Shown: piece by piece, positions 10,377 to 24,000 of the stretch | How the letters are laid out: each line of letters begins with the position of its first letter | How positions within the stretch are numbered: position 1 is the stretch's first letter | Assembly: GCA_029747015.1 (NCBI GenBank) | Contig: JAKOGI010000005.1 | Location: 1,482,191 to 1,546,190 of the forward strand | DNA length: 64,000 nt | Source of the DNA: Carnegiea gigantea | Lineage: Eukaryota > Streptophyta > Magnoliopsida > Caryophyllales > Cactaceae | Direction: 5' to 3' | Notes under the pieces: model-generated | Seen by the model: the letters and a program-made list of their open reading frames with translations, nothing else | Database searches by the model: none | What the model was told of the DNA's origin: nothing | Made by a program: the position numbers and the translations under genes

Positions 10377-13300
10377 TTATGACAAACAAGTTGGGGCTTC
10401 AAATTTGGGCAAAACTATGAAGATAATAGAGAGGGGAGATATGTGTATGGGAGAAAATGCATTAACAAAGGCTGGTTCCAAATGGGGGATTTCTCCTTTT
10501 TCTGAAACACTTAATTGCTTTCCATTTAGAAGTACAATTTGGCTTTGTTTAAAATTGCCTTTTGGGGTTAAACGATATTCTTCTCTGTATAATTGTTGGC
10601 GTGAGGCTTTGCTTCCGGCCCAAGAAAACGCCTTTTTAAACTTGCGCTTGAAGTAACCCTGTTTTGGAACGCTATAGTTTGGGACATGCAAGGCCCTATT
10701 CATTGTGTTGTGTATTTTGATTTCATAAGTCGTCGAGTTGCTCAAATTGATCAGTAGTAGTGTTACTCCTTCCTATTAAAAAAAGAAGAGAAACCACGAT
10801 TAATGAACAAAATTACTCAAATTCGAATATGTACTTAAAATGAATTGAATTCGAGACGATATATACAAACAACAAATATCTTGCAGTTACTTGGACTCTT
10901 TATTTGAAATATATATGCTATGAAATCGAACATTCTAGTATGCAACTGAAACACTTCATTTTAAGCCAAAAACATACTAAAACTTCATGTAATGTACCCA
11001 TAATGACTAATCATGATTGAGTGTAGCCAACTAATTATTGGGGGGGGGGGGGGAAGAAAAGGCTTACCCGTCGTTTTGTACAATGGGCATATGCACGTAG
11101 ATAAGATGAAGCTTCTGTGTAAGTAGGAAGGACTTTCTTCCCCATCAATCGACTCCATAACAATGCACTGGATAGAAACAAACATCTTAGTAAGAATCAA
11201 CAATTAGGTACAACAAAAATGAAATTAAATGTACATATACGACAAGGCTTCTTTTTTTGGGGGGAGGTTTGGATGCGTGAAGAGGAGTAAAGTTTTCATT
11301 TTTCAAAAGTTTTTTTTTCCTGAGTGTAAGAAAAAAAATCTTCCAAGAGTAATCATTTTTGCTCATTTTTACTCTTAGTAAATATACGAACCACAATATA
11401 TTTCTTATTAATGATAGTGACTTTTGCTTATTCATTAACTCTTACCCATACATATTCTCAACAAAATTTGAAAAAAATTTATATCACCTCTCTTACCTAT
11501 AATAGTCCGGGTTTGGAACGAAAGTGATTTTATCGAGAAGACCATAATTCCCACCGATCAACGTTTGTCGGCAATACACTTTGGTATTGTATACAGCAGC
11601 CGTTCCCAGTTGATCTAAGTACCTTATTACACAAGTTCAACACTCATAAGTAGCTTATTCCCCGCTTTTATACATGAAAATTGAGAGAAGAGGTGAAACT
11701 ACCAAAAGCTATTGAGAAAGGTATTTGAAACAAAGGGATCTCCACTGCTATAAGCACCACCAGCTTCACTAACCCAAACAGAAGCCCAAGGACCGTACTG
11801 TTGGACTGTTTCATTGAGCACACCAAATATGTCATCTAACATATCACTTGCATATTCGGGATCCAATATATGTTGGACGACACTATCAGTGTCATTACCT
11901 AGAAAGCACATGGAAACAAATGTTAGACAACTTTAACTGTCAGAAACTTCTTAAGGGTAATAATCAATCAAAACAACTTCCAATATAAGTCCTATTTTCG
12001 AGCTGAGGCATCGAGGAAGATTCAGATGTAAGCATTTTTACCTCTACAAGCATTTCCACAAGTAGAGAGACCGATTCAAGACATTCATACAAAAATTTAT
12101 AAACATTTTGTTAATTTTTGTTGATATAAAGCAGACTTACCCACCTGAACCCAGATTGTAGATATGATGAGTTAAAACATTAATAACACCTGGCCCTGAT
12201 GCTTGAATAAGCTGAGTAAACCATTCCTCATCAAAAAAGCCCCCGGGTGCCAAAAGTAAAGCTTTTGAGCTTGAATTTTTGTACAATTCATCAATAATTC
12301 CACGAAGATTGATCAAGTCTTTTCCATATTGTGCAGCATCAACACTTGCACCAATCCCTTGTCCACTTAGCTCATTGCCTATGAAAGGCAATGTAAGGAA
12401 AAACATGAAAATAGGCTCACTTATATGGCCCCATAAATTAGAATTCCAATGTACAACATGAAAAGATTTGGGGTTTCTATCATCGGAGATGAAACTCTGA
12501 TAATTAGACAAGAAGACTGAGCAAGTAGTTGGAAAAGAAAAGGTAAAGTTGAGATCCGTAGATCTTGAGTTTTCACATGGTTAGTAGGTGGATGATTTAG
12601 TGGATATATGTGCATGAAACTTACTGTCTCTAGACGTTTTCCTTTGTATAAATTTCAATAGAAAAGTTATGTAACAGTCGTATATTCTCTTTGTATTATT
12701 GCATGGACCATACCCAACCAAATAGTTTGAAAAAAAATTTACCAAATTCCCATGAGTCAATTGGGTACCCCTTTGAAATCGTGTAATCCATGAAATCACG
12801 AGCATTACTGGAATCCCACCGTCCAATCCAAGCAGTTGCTGGGGTTTTTTGTCTCCCATAGAGTGCATTCAAGCCAAAGGTAATTATTGCTCTGTGGACA
12901 CATAGTTTAGCAAATAGATAAGTGAATGCATGCATAGAACAAATTTTGAAAATTAGGTTATATTGCTTGGAATACAATGCATTGTACTTCTACTCGATTA
13001 GAACTTCACTATTTCACTAACTAAACCTCATATTTTCAATTTTGGGATTCACTTAGCTATTAGATTGTACTCCTAAGAGTACCATGCATCGTGCTTCCTA
13101 CAATATAAGTAGGTTTTATTGGAGACGATAGTCTTGGGTGAAGAAAAAGTTACCTTAGGTTCGAAAGTATGAAAATTATGGATCGAGTGAACTGAAATAT
13201 TAAAAAGATAAATATTAAATTTGGAGAAGAGTGAAACTCAAGTAAGTGGTAGCATAATGCATTTTATTTCTAGCACTATAATTAATTTCCATCACTTGGG

Positions 13301-15005
13301 ACCCAAATTCCATCCTTTTGAACATACGTTATCTTATTCTTTAAATTCCCCGATGAGATCGAAGACTAAGACCCTGTTCGACAAAATTAGTTGTTTTGTT
13401 TAGGTAGCGGATAGCAGTTCAGGTAGCGGATAGCTGTTTAGATAGCGGATAGCATTTCTAATTTAGCTGTTAGCGGATAGCTGTTTAAGTGAGCGGTTTA
13501 AACTAATGTGTTCAGTAAATTCAGCTGTTAGACTAGCTGATTAATGTAAATTGACATAAAAGGATATCGATAATTTTCAAAGATAAAATTTTTAAAGGAT
13601 ATTTTTTGGCTAAAAAATATGAAACACTACCTTTAAATATTAAACGTTAAAACTATTAGCTTTTCAAAAACGCTTAAAACGCTAAATGCTACTTGAAATG
13701 CTAGTTAAAATATTAGTTTACCGAACACTAAAAATTAACTAATTAGTGTATTGACTTGGTTAAAACACTAAATGCTATTCAAAATGCAGTTACCGAACAC
13801 GGCGTAATTAACTACCTCGGATGACACCAAAGTCTAATAATTATATAGAGATGAGTATGATACATTATACTCTAATAAGTATAATTTAACAGTTGAATAA
13901 ATCATCCAAGAGTGTGGGCAACCAATATAAAAGTTAACATACCAACACATGTTGATTCAAGTGTTTTAATACTTGTTTTCCTTAAGTAAGATCTTGAGTT
14001 CGAATCTTATAAATGGAGAAAATCTATGATGAGAGAACTCTACTATTTATTGGACCAACAGTAACTCAACTCCAATGAAATGGAAAATTTAAGGCCAAAA
14101 AAATATAAAAGTTAGGATATATTACCCTGTCTTATTGAAGAAGTCATTTAGTGAATCCCAACGGTCCATTTGCAAACACCCGGATGAAAACCCAAACAAT
14201 CCATTAGGATCTTTGTGAAATGGAAGACAAGGGATTTTCAAACTCGACACACCATAGAGTACTTGGTCTTCCAATGAACCTCCTAGTCTTATTCTCAAAT
14301 GTCGAAAAGCTAACAAAACAAGAAGAACAAAGTAATATTGTTATAGGACTAATATATCAAATTTGTTCATACAAAAAGCTCATTAAAAACCTACACACAA
14401 AAATCATGCATAAGAGAAGAGTTCCAATACACAAACCTTGGACTGCTTTTGCAAGAAAAGGATGAGATAGATTCTGCATAAATAAATAGCTGTCAACTTT
14501 CGATACACTTAATTCTTATTAATTAGGAACATTTTTATAAATTATATGATTATTGGATGCAAATAATCTAAACTTTTGGGGGTTTGAACACTAATAATTA
14601 GAACTTTAAAAATAACTGTCAGCACTTCGAGTTTTGAAAATATTTATTTTCAACAGTACATAGGTCACTTAAAACTTGGATTGTTGTCATTGAGAATTGG
14701 AGCGCTGAGGCTTAAAAGTTGGATTGTTGTCATCTAAACTTCCAAAATGATAAGGATGCTTACCAGATTATGTTGAACAGAAAAATGATAAGGATGCTTA
14801 CCAGATTCAATATTGAAGTATTTCCCCATTGACATTGGCCAAAGTCACACTTATCGGGAGGCCACCAATCCAAAGTAGCGCAAACAAAATTTTCATCTAT
14901 GTTGGCAATATTATGAGTGCCATCAATGCTTATGATAGCGCTATCTTGAGCTATCATCAATGGAAGACAAGCCAGCAAGATACATAAGAGTAGCTGGCTT
15001 TCCAT
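10377..15005 (-). CDS. Heparanase-like protein (GH79 family), complete
   Basis: Nine exons join in frame to 541 codons plus stop: 14802-15005, 14437-14473, 14126-14309, 12743-12891, 12145-12378, 11703-11898, 11497-11622, 11068-11167, 10377-10772. The length matches Arabidopsis GUS-type heparanase-like proteins (about 540 aa). Residues 1-19 form a signal peptide (MESQLLLCILLACLPLMIA). DENFVCATLDWWPPDKC is the family's N-terminal block. Glu194 in WEFGNELSG is the predicted acid/base and Glu314 in WVSEAGGAY the predicted nucleophile. Later family blocks are WYLDQLG, YCRQTLIGGNYGLL, FVPNPDYYSALLW, REEYRLTPKG and a C-terminal FIVLPKFEAPTC. The protein should be secreted and cleave glucuronide linkages, probably on cell-wall arabinogalactan proteins. 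The exon 5 donor is GTGGGT; the nearby GTAAGT would break the frame. A MITE and a SINE occupy intron 3, and the exon 1 donor is duplicated 38 bp downstream. Confidence 0.95.
13371..13805. mobile_element. MITE in heparanase intron 3
   Basis: The element starts accctgttcg and ends cgaacacggcgt, giving short imperfect terminal inverted repeats. The left part has repeated tagcggatagc units, and the right part has corresponding gctaaatgct/cgctaaat units in inverse sense. This is a common plant MITE layout. I could not define a target-site duplication. Confidence 0.6.
13937..14101 (+). mobile_element. SINE copy 1 with 13-bp TSD
   Basis: The element is tRNA-derived in form: an A-box-like gttgattcaagtg at the left and a B-box-like gagttcgaatctt about 45 bp later. 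A body with gagagaactctac and caactccaatgaaatgg is shared with the copies at 18.5 and 30.5 kb. It is flanked by a perfect duplication aatataaaagtta (13924-13936 and 14102-14114). It lies antisense in heparanase intron 3, with its flank 11 bp from the 5' splice site at 14125. Confidence 0.8.
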
Positions 15006-18000
15006 GGTTTTGTTAATTGGACCAACCTTATGATTTTCACAATAAGGATCACAATTTCTGCAAGTATATAAAAGTAACATCTTAGAAAAGCCTTCTAAGT
15101 TTCATTATTCAATGAAAGCTTAACGGTAACGAAAATATTGCATCAATAACAAAAAGTCTTTTGACGGTTTAAAATAGGCAGCGACAATGCACAGATCGAT
15201 ATAACGGAGGGGGAAAAAGTTGGATATGAGAGAAGCGCCAAGTTCCAGCACTCTGATAATAACTAAGAAAAGGAGAATTTCACTTCTATGCAGAATAAAA
15301 AGGTTGTAGTTTCTGTGTATTTGAACATAGCATCATAAGTTGATTAGTTTCGTTTAAACTTAGACATGTAAATCCTACAACAAAGATCCTAACTGTCCCA
15401 ATTAAGTAGATGGATTGATGCGAAGGGATCAATTTTGACAATGTTGTCACTAAACGTTTGTTTGAGAAGCTACAACCAACAATTTTAATCCCGCCAAGAC
15501 TACAAAAACAACTCAACTTTTCTATTTGTTTTGCAAAAATGAAAATGAGCTTTATCCATTTCAGTTTGACACGCCAGATAAGCAATATCACCAAAGAATC
15601 CTAAAATTCAGTACTCTTGGAACAACCTCTATGCCCACATAATATACTACTGGTAGAAAAACATACAAACACAAAATGAAAACATGTGTACCCACTAACC
15701 ATGTCAATTTTCCATACTTAAAGACAACATTATTGAGAACTGAATCAGAAATTCCAAAAACTCACCATTTTTACAACGCGTCGCATCTCTATAACACACC
15801 ACCAATAAAATGCCTGACAAAGAAGAGTAAATCGTGCAAAAACTTTCTTGCAATTTCTAGTTCCTATATCCAATGAAGGTTAACGAAGAACAATTTCTAT
15901 ATTGGGGTTGTGATCTCAGTGTTTTTGGACACTAAAAGTGTTTTGTCTTGAGCTACCACAAGAGCTGGTTACCGTCAAAAAATCATTCATCAACTACTTA
16001 ACCATTCCTACTTCATTGTCAAGAAAATTAACAAAAAACAAGACCAAAAATCTTTGCTGATTTCAAAGGGGAAACAACATTTAGAAAGTCAGATTTTTGT
16101 TAAAGAATACTTGGTAGTTTTTGCTTTTGCAATGCCATGCCAAGTGTAAGCATATGCAAAAATTAGTGTAAGAATGCTAATCTTAGCCACTAAAGTTGTT
16201 GAAATTATTACATCAAATCCAAGTCTGAATTTGAAAGTTTCTATCAATATTTTTATGTCATATTTAGCTTTCATATCTTCATTGGAAATTGATAATTCTT
16301 ATTTGCTTTTTGTGGACCCAAAAAAAAAAAAACTCAATTGCTTTTTGAATCAACGTAGATTTCTCATTTGCTTCTAATTCAAATAATTTAGTTTGCATGA
16401 TAAACAAATATATACCATCAACTACAAACTATAATTTTTTTGGCATTTTAAATTCTTAATTACATTGTAATAAAGTCCATCAAAATAGAGATTTCTGTCA
16501 TTAGGATATACAATACACACACATGATACTATTTAAAAATAGACTAACCTTTGGTACTCGTGCAATGCACGGAATTTTTTAAAAGTAATTTCTAATTTTA
16601 ATTATTTTTTATGTTTTAATATATTGCAATCAAAATATACATTTAATTATGTACTAATTATGATAATCTAAATATAACTTAATTTTCTTTTAAAGTATGA
16701 CATTTATGATTGTAATAAGTTATTTAGGCTTGGAAATATGTTAGAAGTAACCAAGCCTTCCAAAATTTATTATTTAAGTATGAGTTATCTATAGGTATGT
16801 TATTTTCAATATATATATATATACACACACACACATGTACATACATACATATATATGTACATGCATATATACATGCATGCACAAGCGCGCGCACACATGT
16901 GTTGCATATAAATAAAACGTTACAACATGTATGCTAATTGCTGTGGACATTTATACGTAGGACAACACATTGCACCTCTAAATTTGCCCATATATGATAT
17001 ATAAGCTTTTTAGGTTGCAAGTATGTAACTATATTTAATTAGGTTCAATATTCAAATGACAAAACAAGCTCAAATGATAAAGTATTATTTCGAACAATCA
17101 ATCAAAGTTAGGTGATTTGGTAATTATGCATACATTAGTTAGTTTCCGCGGTAAAAAACTCTTTGAACTAATCTAAATACTTGAGTTTGGATACACCTAC
17201 ATTGACTCTATATGTATTTTGTAGGCAAACAGTGAAGATTACCTATAACTTAACTTTTTTTTTGGTGGGTTAGCAAGAGCAAGTTTTTTTTTTTTGTTTT
17301 CCGACCATTGGCTGTCCACGAGAAAGGGTCAAATATTTTTTCCACTTATAATATTGAATTCGATAAAAGAAGTGTCAAATCACCATCTTATTTTTCTTAA
17401 TATTAACTACTTATATCAATCTATATTAGATGTCAATGAGTTTAATTAATAAAATTCCTTAAACTAGGGGTGAATATTTCTTAAAAAAAGTGTGTAATTA
17501 GTGATATAAGAAATAGTAAATATGGGCCAAATATTTGACATATTGCAACAATCATTCTCTGTGCACCAACACCAGTACAATTATCAGGTCAACTAATTTT
17601 ATGCAAAAATTTATTCTCTCTCCTTCTAAGCTCGTTTTCTATTTCTTCTTTCCCCACTTCTTCCGTAAAAACCCTATGAAACTCTCTTCCTCTCCTTTGG
17701 CCCCCTTCGTCTGACACAGTTTTGCCCCAAATATTTCCACATTTAGTGGCATCCTTCAAACCCACATCACATTTCTGCCATTAAGGCCTCTGATAATCAT
17801 AACTAGTAAAATTCTTGCCTTTTTTTACAATTTTGGGTATCTTGATAAGCCTGAAATTGAGGGTATCTAAGATTTTACCTGTTTCATGCTTATAGTGTAT
17901 TTTTCAGTCTGGGATTGTTGATTTTGCTTTCATTTTTGGAAGATTGTTGGGGGGGGGGGGGGGGGAGTTGTTCACTGGGGTAATTTATACTAATTTAGAA

Positions 18001-18095
18001 TGATTTGGGGTTCCTAACTTTGGGGGATTTTTTTTTTCTTTTTGTGGTTGATTATATATGCATTTTTGGGAAAAGAAATTCTGGGTTGTGATCGG
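15006..18095. other. Intergenic region between heparanase-like gene and SCAPER
   Basis: It contains divergent promoters for the minus-strand heparanase-like gene and the plus-strand SCAPER gene. A minus-strand 102-codon frame at 15286-15594 resembles nothing I know. An alternating TA/CA dinucleotide tract lies at about 16811-16900. The SCAPER leader is probably pyrimidine-rich from about 17610, with a telo-box AAACCCTA at 17668-17675, often found near starts of plant housekeeping genes. A run of 17 G lies at 17949-17965. No other gene is supported. Confidence 0.45.
16811..16905. repeat. TA/CA dinucleotide microsatellite
   Basis: Runs of alternating ta, then ca, then mixed catg/cgcg purine-pyrimidine steps that could adopt Z-form DNA. 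No coding content. Confidence 0.8.
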
Positions 18096-21000
18096 ATGGG
18101 GATGGACAACCCTGGAGCAGTGGCAGATGATGATCAAGGCTCAGGATGGTTGGAAGTGAAAAAGGTCGTCTTCACTTTACTGATTCTTATTCTGTTGGAT
18201 ATGTAGTTTTTTATATCCCTTTTGATTGTATTTCTTGACTTTCCATGGCTTGTTTATATGTCAAGAATTGCTAAGATACGTAAGCTTACATGTTTTGAAG
18301 GTTTTCAAGGTGATTAAATGTCTGGAATTTGATGAGTTTGGAATTGGAGGTTGCTGAAATTGATAATTTGTTTTCCCTTCCAGAGGGTTACCCTGGTATT
18401 GTCACTGGTGATAATTATTGAGTACATGGACTTGAATTTTTATTTGCTTAAAATTTAAACATATGAGCATTGCCTGATAATTCCAATGGCTGGGTCTTTA
18501 TGATATCTAACCATAACAACACAGGTTGGTTCAAGTGGTTTGGGACTTGTTCCCCTTAAGCAACTTCTCAGGTTTGAGTATTGTGAATGGAGAAAATATG
18601 TGATGAGAGAGCTCTACCCCTAATTGAGCTAATAGTAGCTCGACTCCAGTGAAATGGAGGATCCAATACCCAAAAAAAAAAAAAAGATATCCAGCCATAC
18701 TTTTATGTTGATTTATAATTTTCCGTGTTTTCACCAGGTCAAGGTCCTCTCAAATTAAGTTGACGCCATTAGGCAACGCAGTAGTGCAAACTGACTTACT
18801 TGTGGAAAACTATCTATGTTCTGCATTTCTGTTTCTATTATGCAAGGATAGTTCTCTGATATGCACCGGCGGTGTGCTTTATTCATTGTTTTGACGGATT
18901 TTGTTAGTATATACTATGTGAAGTGTGGAATGATGAAGTCTCCATATGGCATAGAGTGCCTCTGACCTATTAATCTTCTGTGGCTGAGTTGTTCTTTAGT
19001 TTTCTGTTTTGTTTTTTGGTGGTGGTTGTTGTGTTGTCTTCATCGTTGAGGTTGTTGAATGAGGAAGTGCTGGTGACTGTGATATCTTTGTCTCATTTCC
19101 TTTGGCTGCTGCAATTTGTTTTCATGCTTATTAATGTGAGTTGTATCTTCTCTTTTAGAAGCATAGAAACAGCTCAAAGTTCTCAATTCAAAATTGGGTT
19201 GGAGGTTTTTCAAGGCAGCAAGCAAATGGAAAAGGCGTGGTTGCTAATGACAAACATCGTTCCCATCATTCAAGACCAGGGAAGGATTTTGTTCAGAGAG
19301 GTGGAGCGAGCCACTCTAATTCCTTAAAGGAGAAAGAGAATGGCAAGGGGAAGGATGAACATTTTCTTGACAAGTGTGTAGTGGATGATGCTAAGGGGCA
19401 TGTGAAGCAACCAACACTGAAAATCTTAGAGACTGCTAGTTCTAATCTTACTAGTGCTGGCAATGACAATATCTCCGAGAAGAAGCTGGATGTAGTTAAT
19501 AATATCAAGTGGGGTGACTTAGAGGATGGTGATCTTTCCCCTGATTGTGGAAGTTCTTCTGTGTCTGGTATAAGGTTTGGCGAAATTGGGGATGGTGATT
19601 TGGCAATGTTTGAGCCATCCAGGAATGTGTATGATTCAGGTACATGCAATTTATCCGAGGATGATTCTGTAGTCAGCAAAGATGTTGTGGAAATCGTGGA
19701 TGTAGCTTCTGATACTCATCATAAGAGTTCATCTTCAATTGTGGGGTCCACAAAGGAAAACTGCAATGAGGTAGGTGAAGTAGCTTCTAATTGCATAATA
19801 GCTGATGCAGAATATATTGATCAGGATCACAAGAAATTAGAAAATAATGACATTGAGCCTCTTTGTACAAGCTCAGTAAATAGTACTCGTCTGTCAGGGG
19901 ATGAGCCCCCATATTCATTTGCTGAGGAATCTGCAAAAGCAGTTGAAGTGTCGTCACTCAGTCTCTCGGCAAAGGTTGATGATGTGGAGTTATCTGCTGT
20001 TGGAGCTGACGATGGCAATGCTGCTGATGGGATTGTTACTCAGGATTCAGAGATTGCTTCGACTGAGCAGATTGCACTTGAAGCATCTGGGAACTCCAAC
20101 ACAGTGACTGCTGTTGGCGATCTTGGGGATTTACCTAATAGTGCATCTACAGATAACGTATCAGAGACTCCAATTACCAGCACTCTTGAAGGACCTGAAG
20201 AAGGTGAAAGCAAAGAAAGATTTAGGGAGCGACTTTGGTGTTTCTTGTTTGAGAATCTCAACAGGGCTGTGGATGAATTGTACCTTCTCTGTGAGCTAGA
20301 ATGTGACTTGGAGCAGGTTAAAGAGGCCATTCTTGTTCTTCAAGAAGCGGAGTCTGATTTCAAAGAACTTCATGTTCGGGTGGAAGAGTTCGAAAAAATG
20401 AGGAAGAATCCCACTAAGCCAGCAAGTGGTGCTGTCATAAGTATGAAAGGTGACCAAAGAAGGCCTCACGCTCTCTCATGGGAGGTTAGTTTCTTACCTC
20501 AGTGACTAAATCCTTCGGGATGGCTTATAGTGTAATGTTAGTTTTGTTGTTATAAGAGGGAGCTTCTGTTGGCAACCATTATGCTGCAATATTGGTCTCT
20601 AGACCTGAACATAATTCAAAGAGTGGATCCTGATCGAGTAGCTCCAAACAAATTGCATTACGTAAATTAGGACGTGGGGGCTTCTTTTTCCCTGCCAAAA
20701 CAGTTTTTAACTCTTTCTACTTGGAATTTCCCGTGGAGAACTCCAGGCCAAGGGATTCAGGTCCATAACCACAGGTTTTAACGTATAAGATCTGATGACA
20801 CCTTGTACTGATGCACTCCTGATTGTCTGATTGACTCTATAAATTAGTAGGCACTAAAACAATTAGATTTACTCTTCATAAACAAACTTGAGATTTTTGA
20901 TCCCAAGTGAGATTGGTTCGAAATGTTCGGATTCTTTTCCATCATACAGTCATACGCTGTGTGCAAATTGTTAACTAAGTGTCTTGGCTACGTAGGTGAG

Positions 21001-24000
21001 GATCTCACGAAAGGCATTCTTGTAAGGCTATGTCTAAAAGACAGTGATGTAAGTAGCATTAGGCCACTGGATTTATGTCATGTCTTGATAGTTGATAAAA
21101 CAACCAATTTAGTGAAATTGAAGGGAGCAGAGTAAATGAAAAAGGACAAGGCCTTCGGAAACCTAAAGTAAATGCAACAAATTTGAAGCCAGTGAAAGAA
21201 GCCTTGAAGCCCTTTATGGCCAGGAACAATCTTGCAGTAACTTTGCGTTGACTAGCTGGTGAAAGTTCTTTCCCAAACATCATTTATAGTCTTGCTCCAA
21301 TCTTTATCTTTTCCGTCCAAATCAATGTGATAGTGCTTATTCTTATAGGCTTCGTCTTGGTTTCTCGGTGATAAGATTGAAGTGTGTGTCTGGCGGCGGC
21401 TCTGTTCAGATGTTCAATAGATGGGTTTCATTCCTGGCGTTTCTTTTATATGTGCTTTGGTAATTTGGGGGTTGCATTTGTTCGCTGTCCTCGTTGATTG
21501 TTATACGGGGGTAGATGCTGGAAATACACTTTTGGCCAGCGGTTATTTATGACTGTTGGACATGTGGTGAAATTGGAAATTCAGAATTGCCCTACATATT
21601 ACTTTACTGCACCCTTTTTCTATATAAGAAAGGAAAGGGCGCTTTGACGTGAGGATTTATTTTATTTCTTCAGTTGTCTTGTTGAGCAGTGCCCTTAATG
21701 AACATTGGGGTTTGTCTGTGACTAGTGTTGGTGAGAAACTGTCCTGCTCTATTTTCTGCTCTATTTTTTCATCTCTCTCTCTCTCTCTCTCTCTCTTTAT
21801 CACACACACACACACTTACTCTCACTCTCTCTCTCTCTCTCTCTCGTTTTCTCTCTATCTCACTCTCACTGACACACACAGACAGACACATACATGCACG
21901 CACGCTCATTAACACACACAGACACACACACATAGACACACAGACACACACACACGGTGATGGTACTTGACCATTCTAATTTTTAATGACTGTTTTGTTG
22001 GTCAACACTTGGGACAGGTTCGCAGAATGACTACTTCGCCCCATAGAGCGGAAATATTGTCGTCATCACTGGAGGCTTTTAAAAAAATTCAAGAAGTGAG
22101 GGCAAAAGCTCGTGCAACAGGTGATGTGAGTAGCTTAGGTCCTCAACGCCATAGTCGACTGGCTGTTAATACCAATGATAGTGATAGGTCCGTGAACTGG
22201 AATTCATCAGAACTGGAAACAAAATCAAGAAGGCAGAATGACATGTTGGATGGTGTTCCTGTAAATAGGAGGCGGGATAGGAGAAGCATAGAATCAGGCA
22301 GATCTAGCAAACTAAACTTGATAAACAATAATCGTGGTTCTCCATCGACTTCTGCTTCTGACCCTAGCACAAATAAACTACCGCCAAAAGGCAACTCGGT
22401 TTCCTCTCTGGGTGGAAAAGGCAAGAAAGAACAATTAGGACCCTCAACTGAACCGGAGAAATCTTCCAATTCTAGTGAACTGCTTAAAAGACATGGTGCT
22501 TCCAGTGAAAAAGAGAAGGAGAAGGAAAAGAGAAATTCAATGTCATGGAAACCTGCTGATGCTTGGAAGGAGAAGAGAAACTGGGAGGAAATACTGGCAT
22601 CTCCATGTCGTTTTTCTTCTCGTGTGTCTCATTCACCTTGCTTGAGCCGAAAAAGCGCTGAGCGTGCACGGATTCTGCATGACAAGCTAATGTCCCCTGA
22701 GAAGAAAAAGAAGACTGCTGTAGATTTGAAAAGAGAAGCAGAAGAGAAGCATGCACGTGCTATGAGAATCAGAAACGAGTTGGAAAATGAGAGAGTCCAG
22801 AAGCTTCAACGTACATCTGAAAAACTGAACCGTGTGAATGAGTGGCATGCTGTTCGCAGCTTAAAATTACGGGAAGGCATGTATGCTCGTCATCAACGTA
22901 GTGAATCTCGGCATGAAGCTCATATAGCTCAAGTTGTGAGAAGAGCTGGTGATGAAAGCATCAAAGTTAATGAGGTTCGCTTCATAACTTCACTCAATGA
23001 GGAGAATAAAAAGTTTCTATTGCGCCAGAAACTTCATGATTCAGAGATGAGGAGGGCTGAAAAAATTCAAGTAATGAAAAGCAAACAGAAAGAAGATATG
23101 GCCAGAGAAGAAGCTGTTATGGGACGTAGAAAACTCATTGAAGCTGAAAAATTACAGCGCCTTGCTGAAACTCAACGCAGAAAAGAAGAAGCTCAACTTA
23201 GAAGAGAGGAAGAAAGGAAGGCATCAAGTGCGGCAAGGGAGGCGAGAACCATGGAACAGCTTCGAAGAAAAGAAGAGAGGGTTAAAGCACAACAGGAGGA
23301 AGCTGAATTACTTGCACAAAGATTGGCTGAAAAACTTAAGGAAAGCGAACAGCGTCGAAAGATGTACCTTGAGCAGATACGAGAGAGAGCTTCAATGGAT
23401 TTTAGAGATCAATCTTCACCCTTGATGCGTCGATCAGTGAATAAGGAGGGTCAAGGACGATCAACTCCTCCCAGTAATGGTGATGATAATCAAGCAAACA
23501 GTGCTCCGGGTGTTGGAGATTCTGCTTCTGCAAATAACAATATTGGTGTGCAGCAGTCGCTGAAACGGAAGATTAAAAAAATTAGGCAGAGACTTATGAC
23601 TCTGAAGCATGAAGTTCCTGAAACCACAGCTGGTGATAATGTTGGTATTGGATATAGAACAGCCATGGCAACTGCCAGGGCCAAAATTGGGAGATGGCTT
23701 CAGGATTTGCAGAGACACCGCCAAGAGAGGAAAGAAGGGGCAGCAAGTATAGGCTTAATAGCCGCTGAAATGATTAAGGTTCTCAAGATCGAAATTTATT
23801 GCTTTGTGGTTTATTAATGCTGTTTTTATTTACTATTCTTTTCTGGGTTCGTGATTGGTCCTTTTCGTGGCTATGTTTCTTTCTGTTGTACTTGCTATGT
23901 CAATGCTTTCTTTTATGTGACCATTGTCAGCACTTACTATGAAATTGTTACTGCGTCATTCTGCCTTGTTTCTTGCTGAATCTCAAAGGAAAAGAAGATA

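Noticed and set aside
15286..15594. 102-codon minus-strand frame upstream of the heparanase-like gene
   Set aside because: No family resemblance, AT-driven composition, no supporting neighbours or splice logic.
18521..18600. Possible tRNA gene from A-box/B-box-like motifs
   Set aside because: No cloverleaf can be drawn; the motifs belong to a SINE with tail and target-site duplication.
21769..21970. Open frames rich in Ser/Leu/His and Val/Cys
   Set aside because: They are translations of the CT/CA microsatellite within a SCAPER intron.
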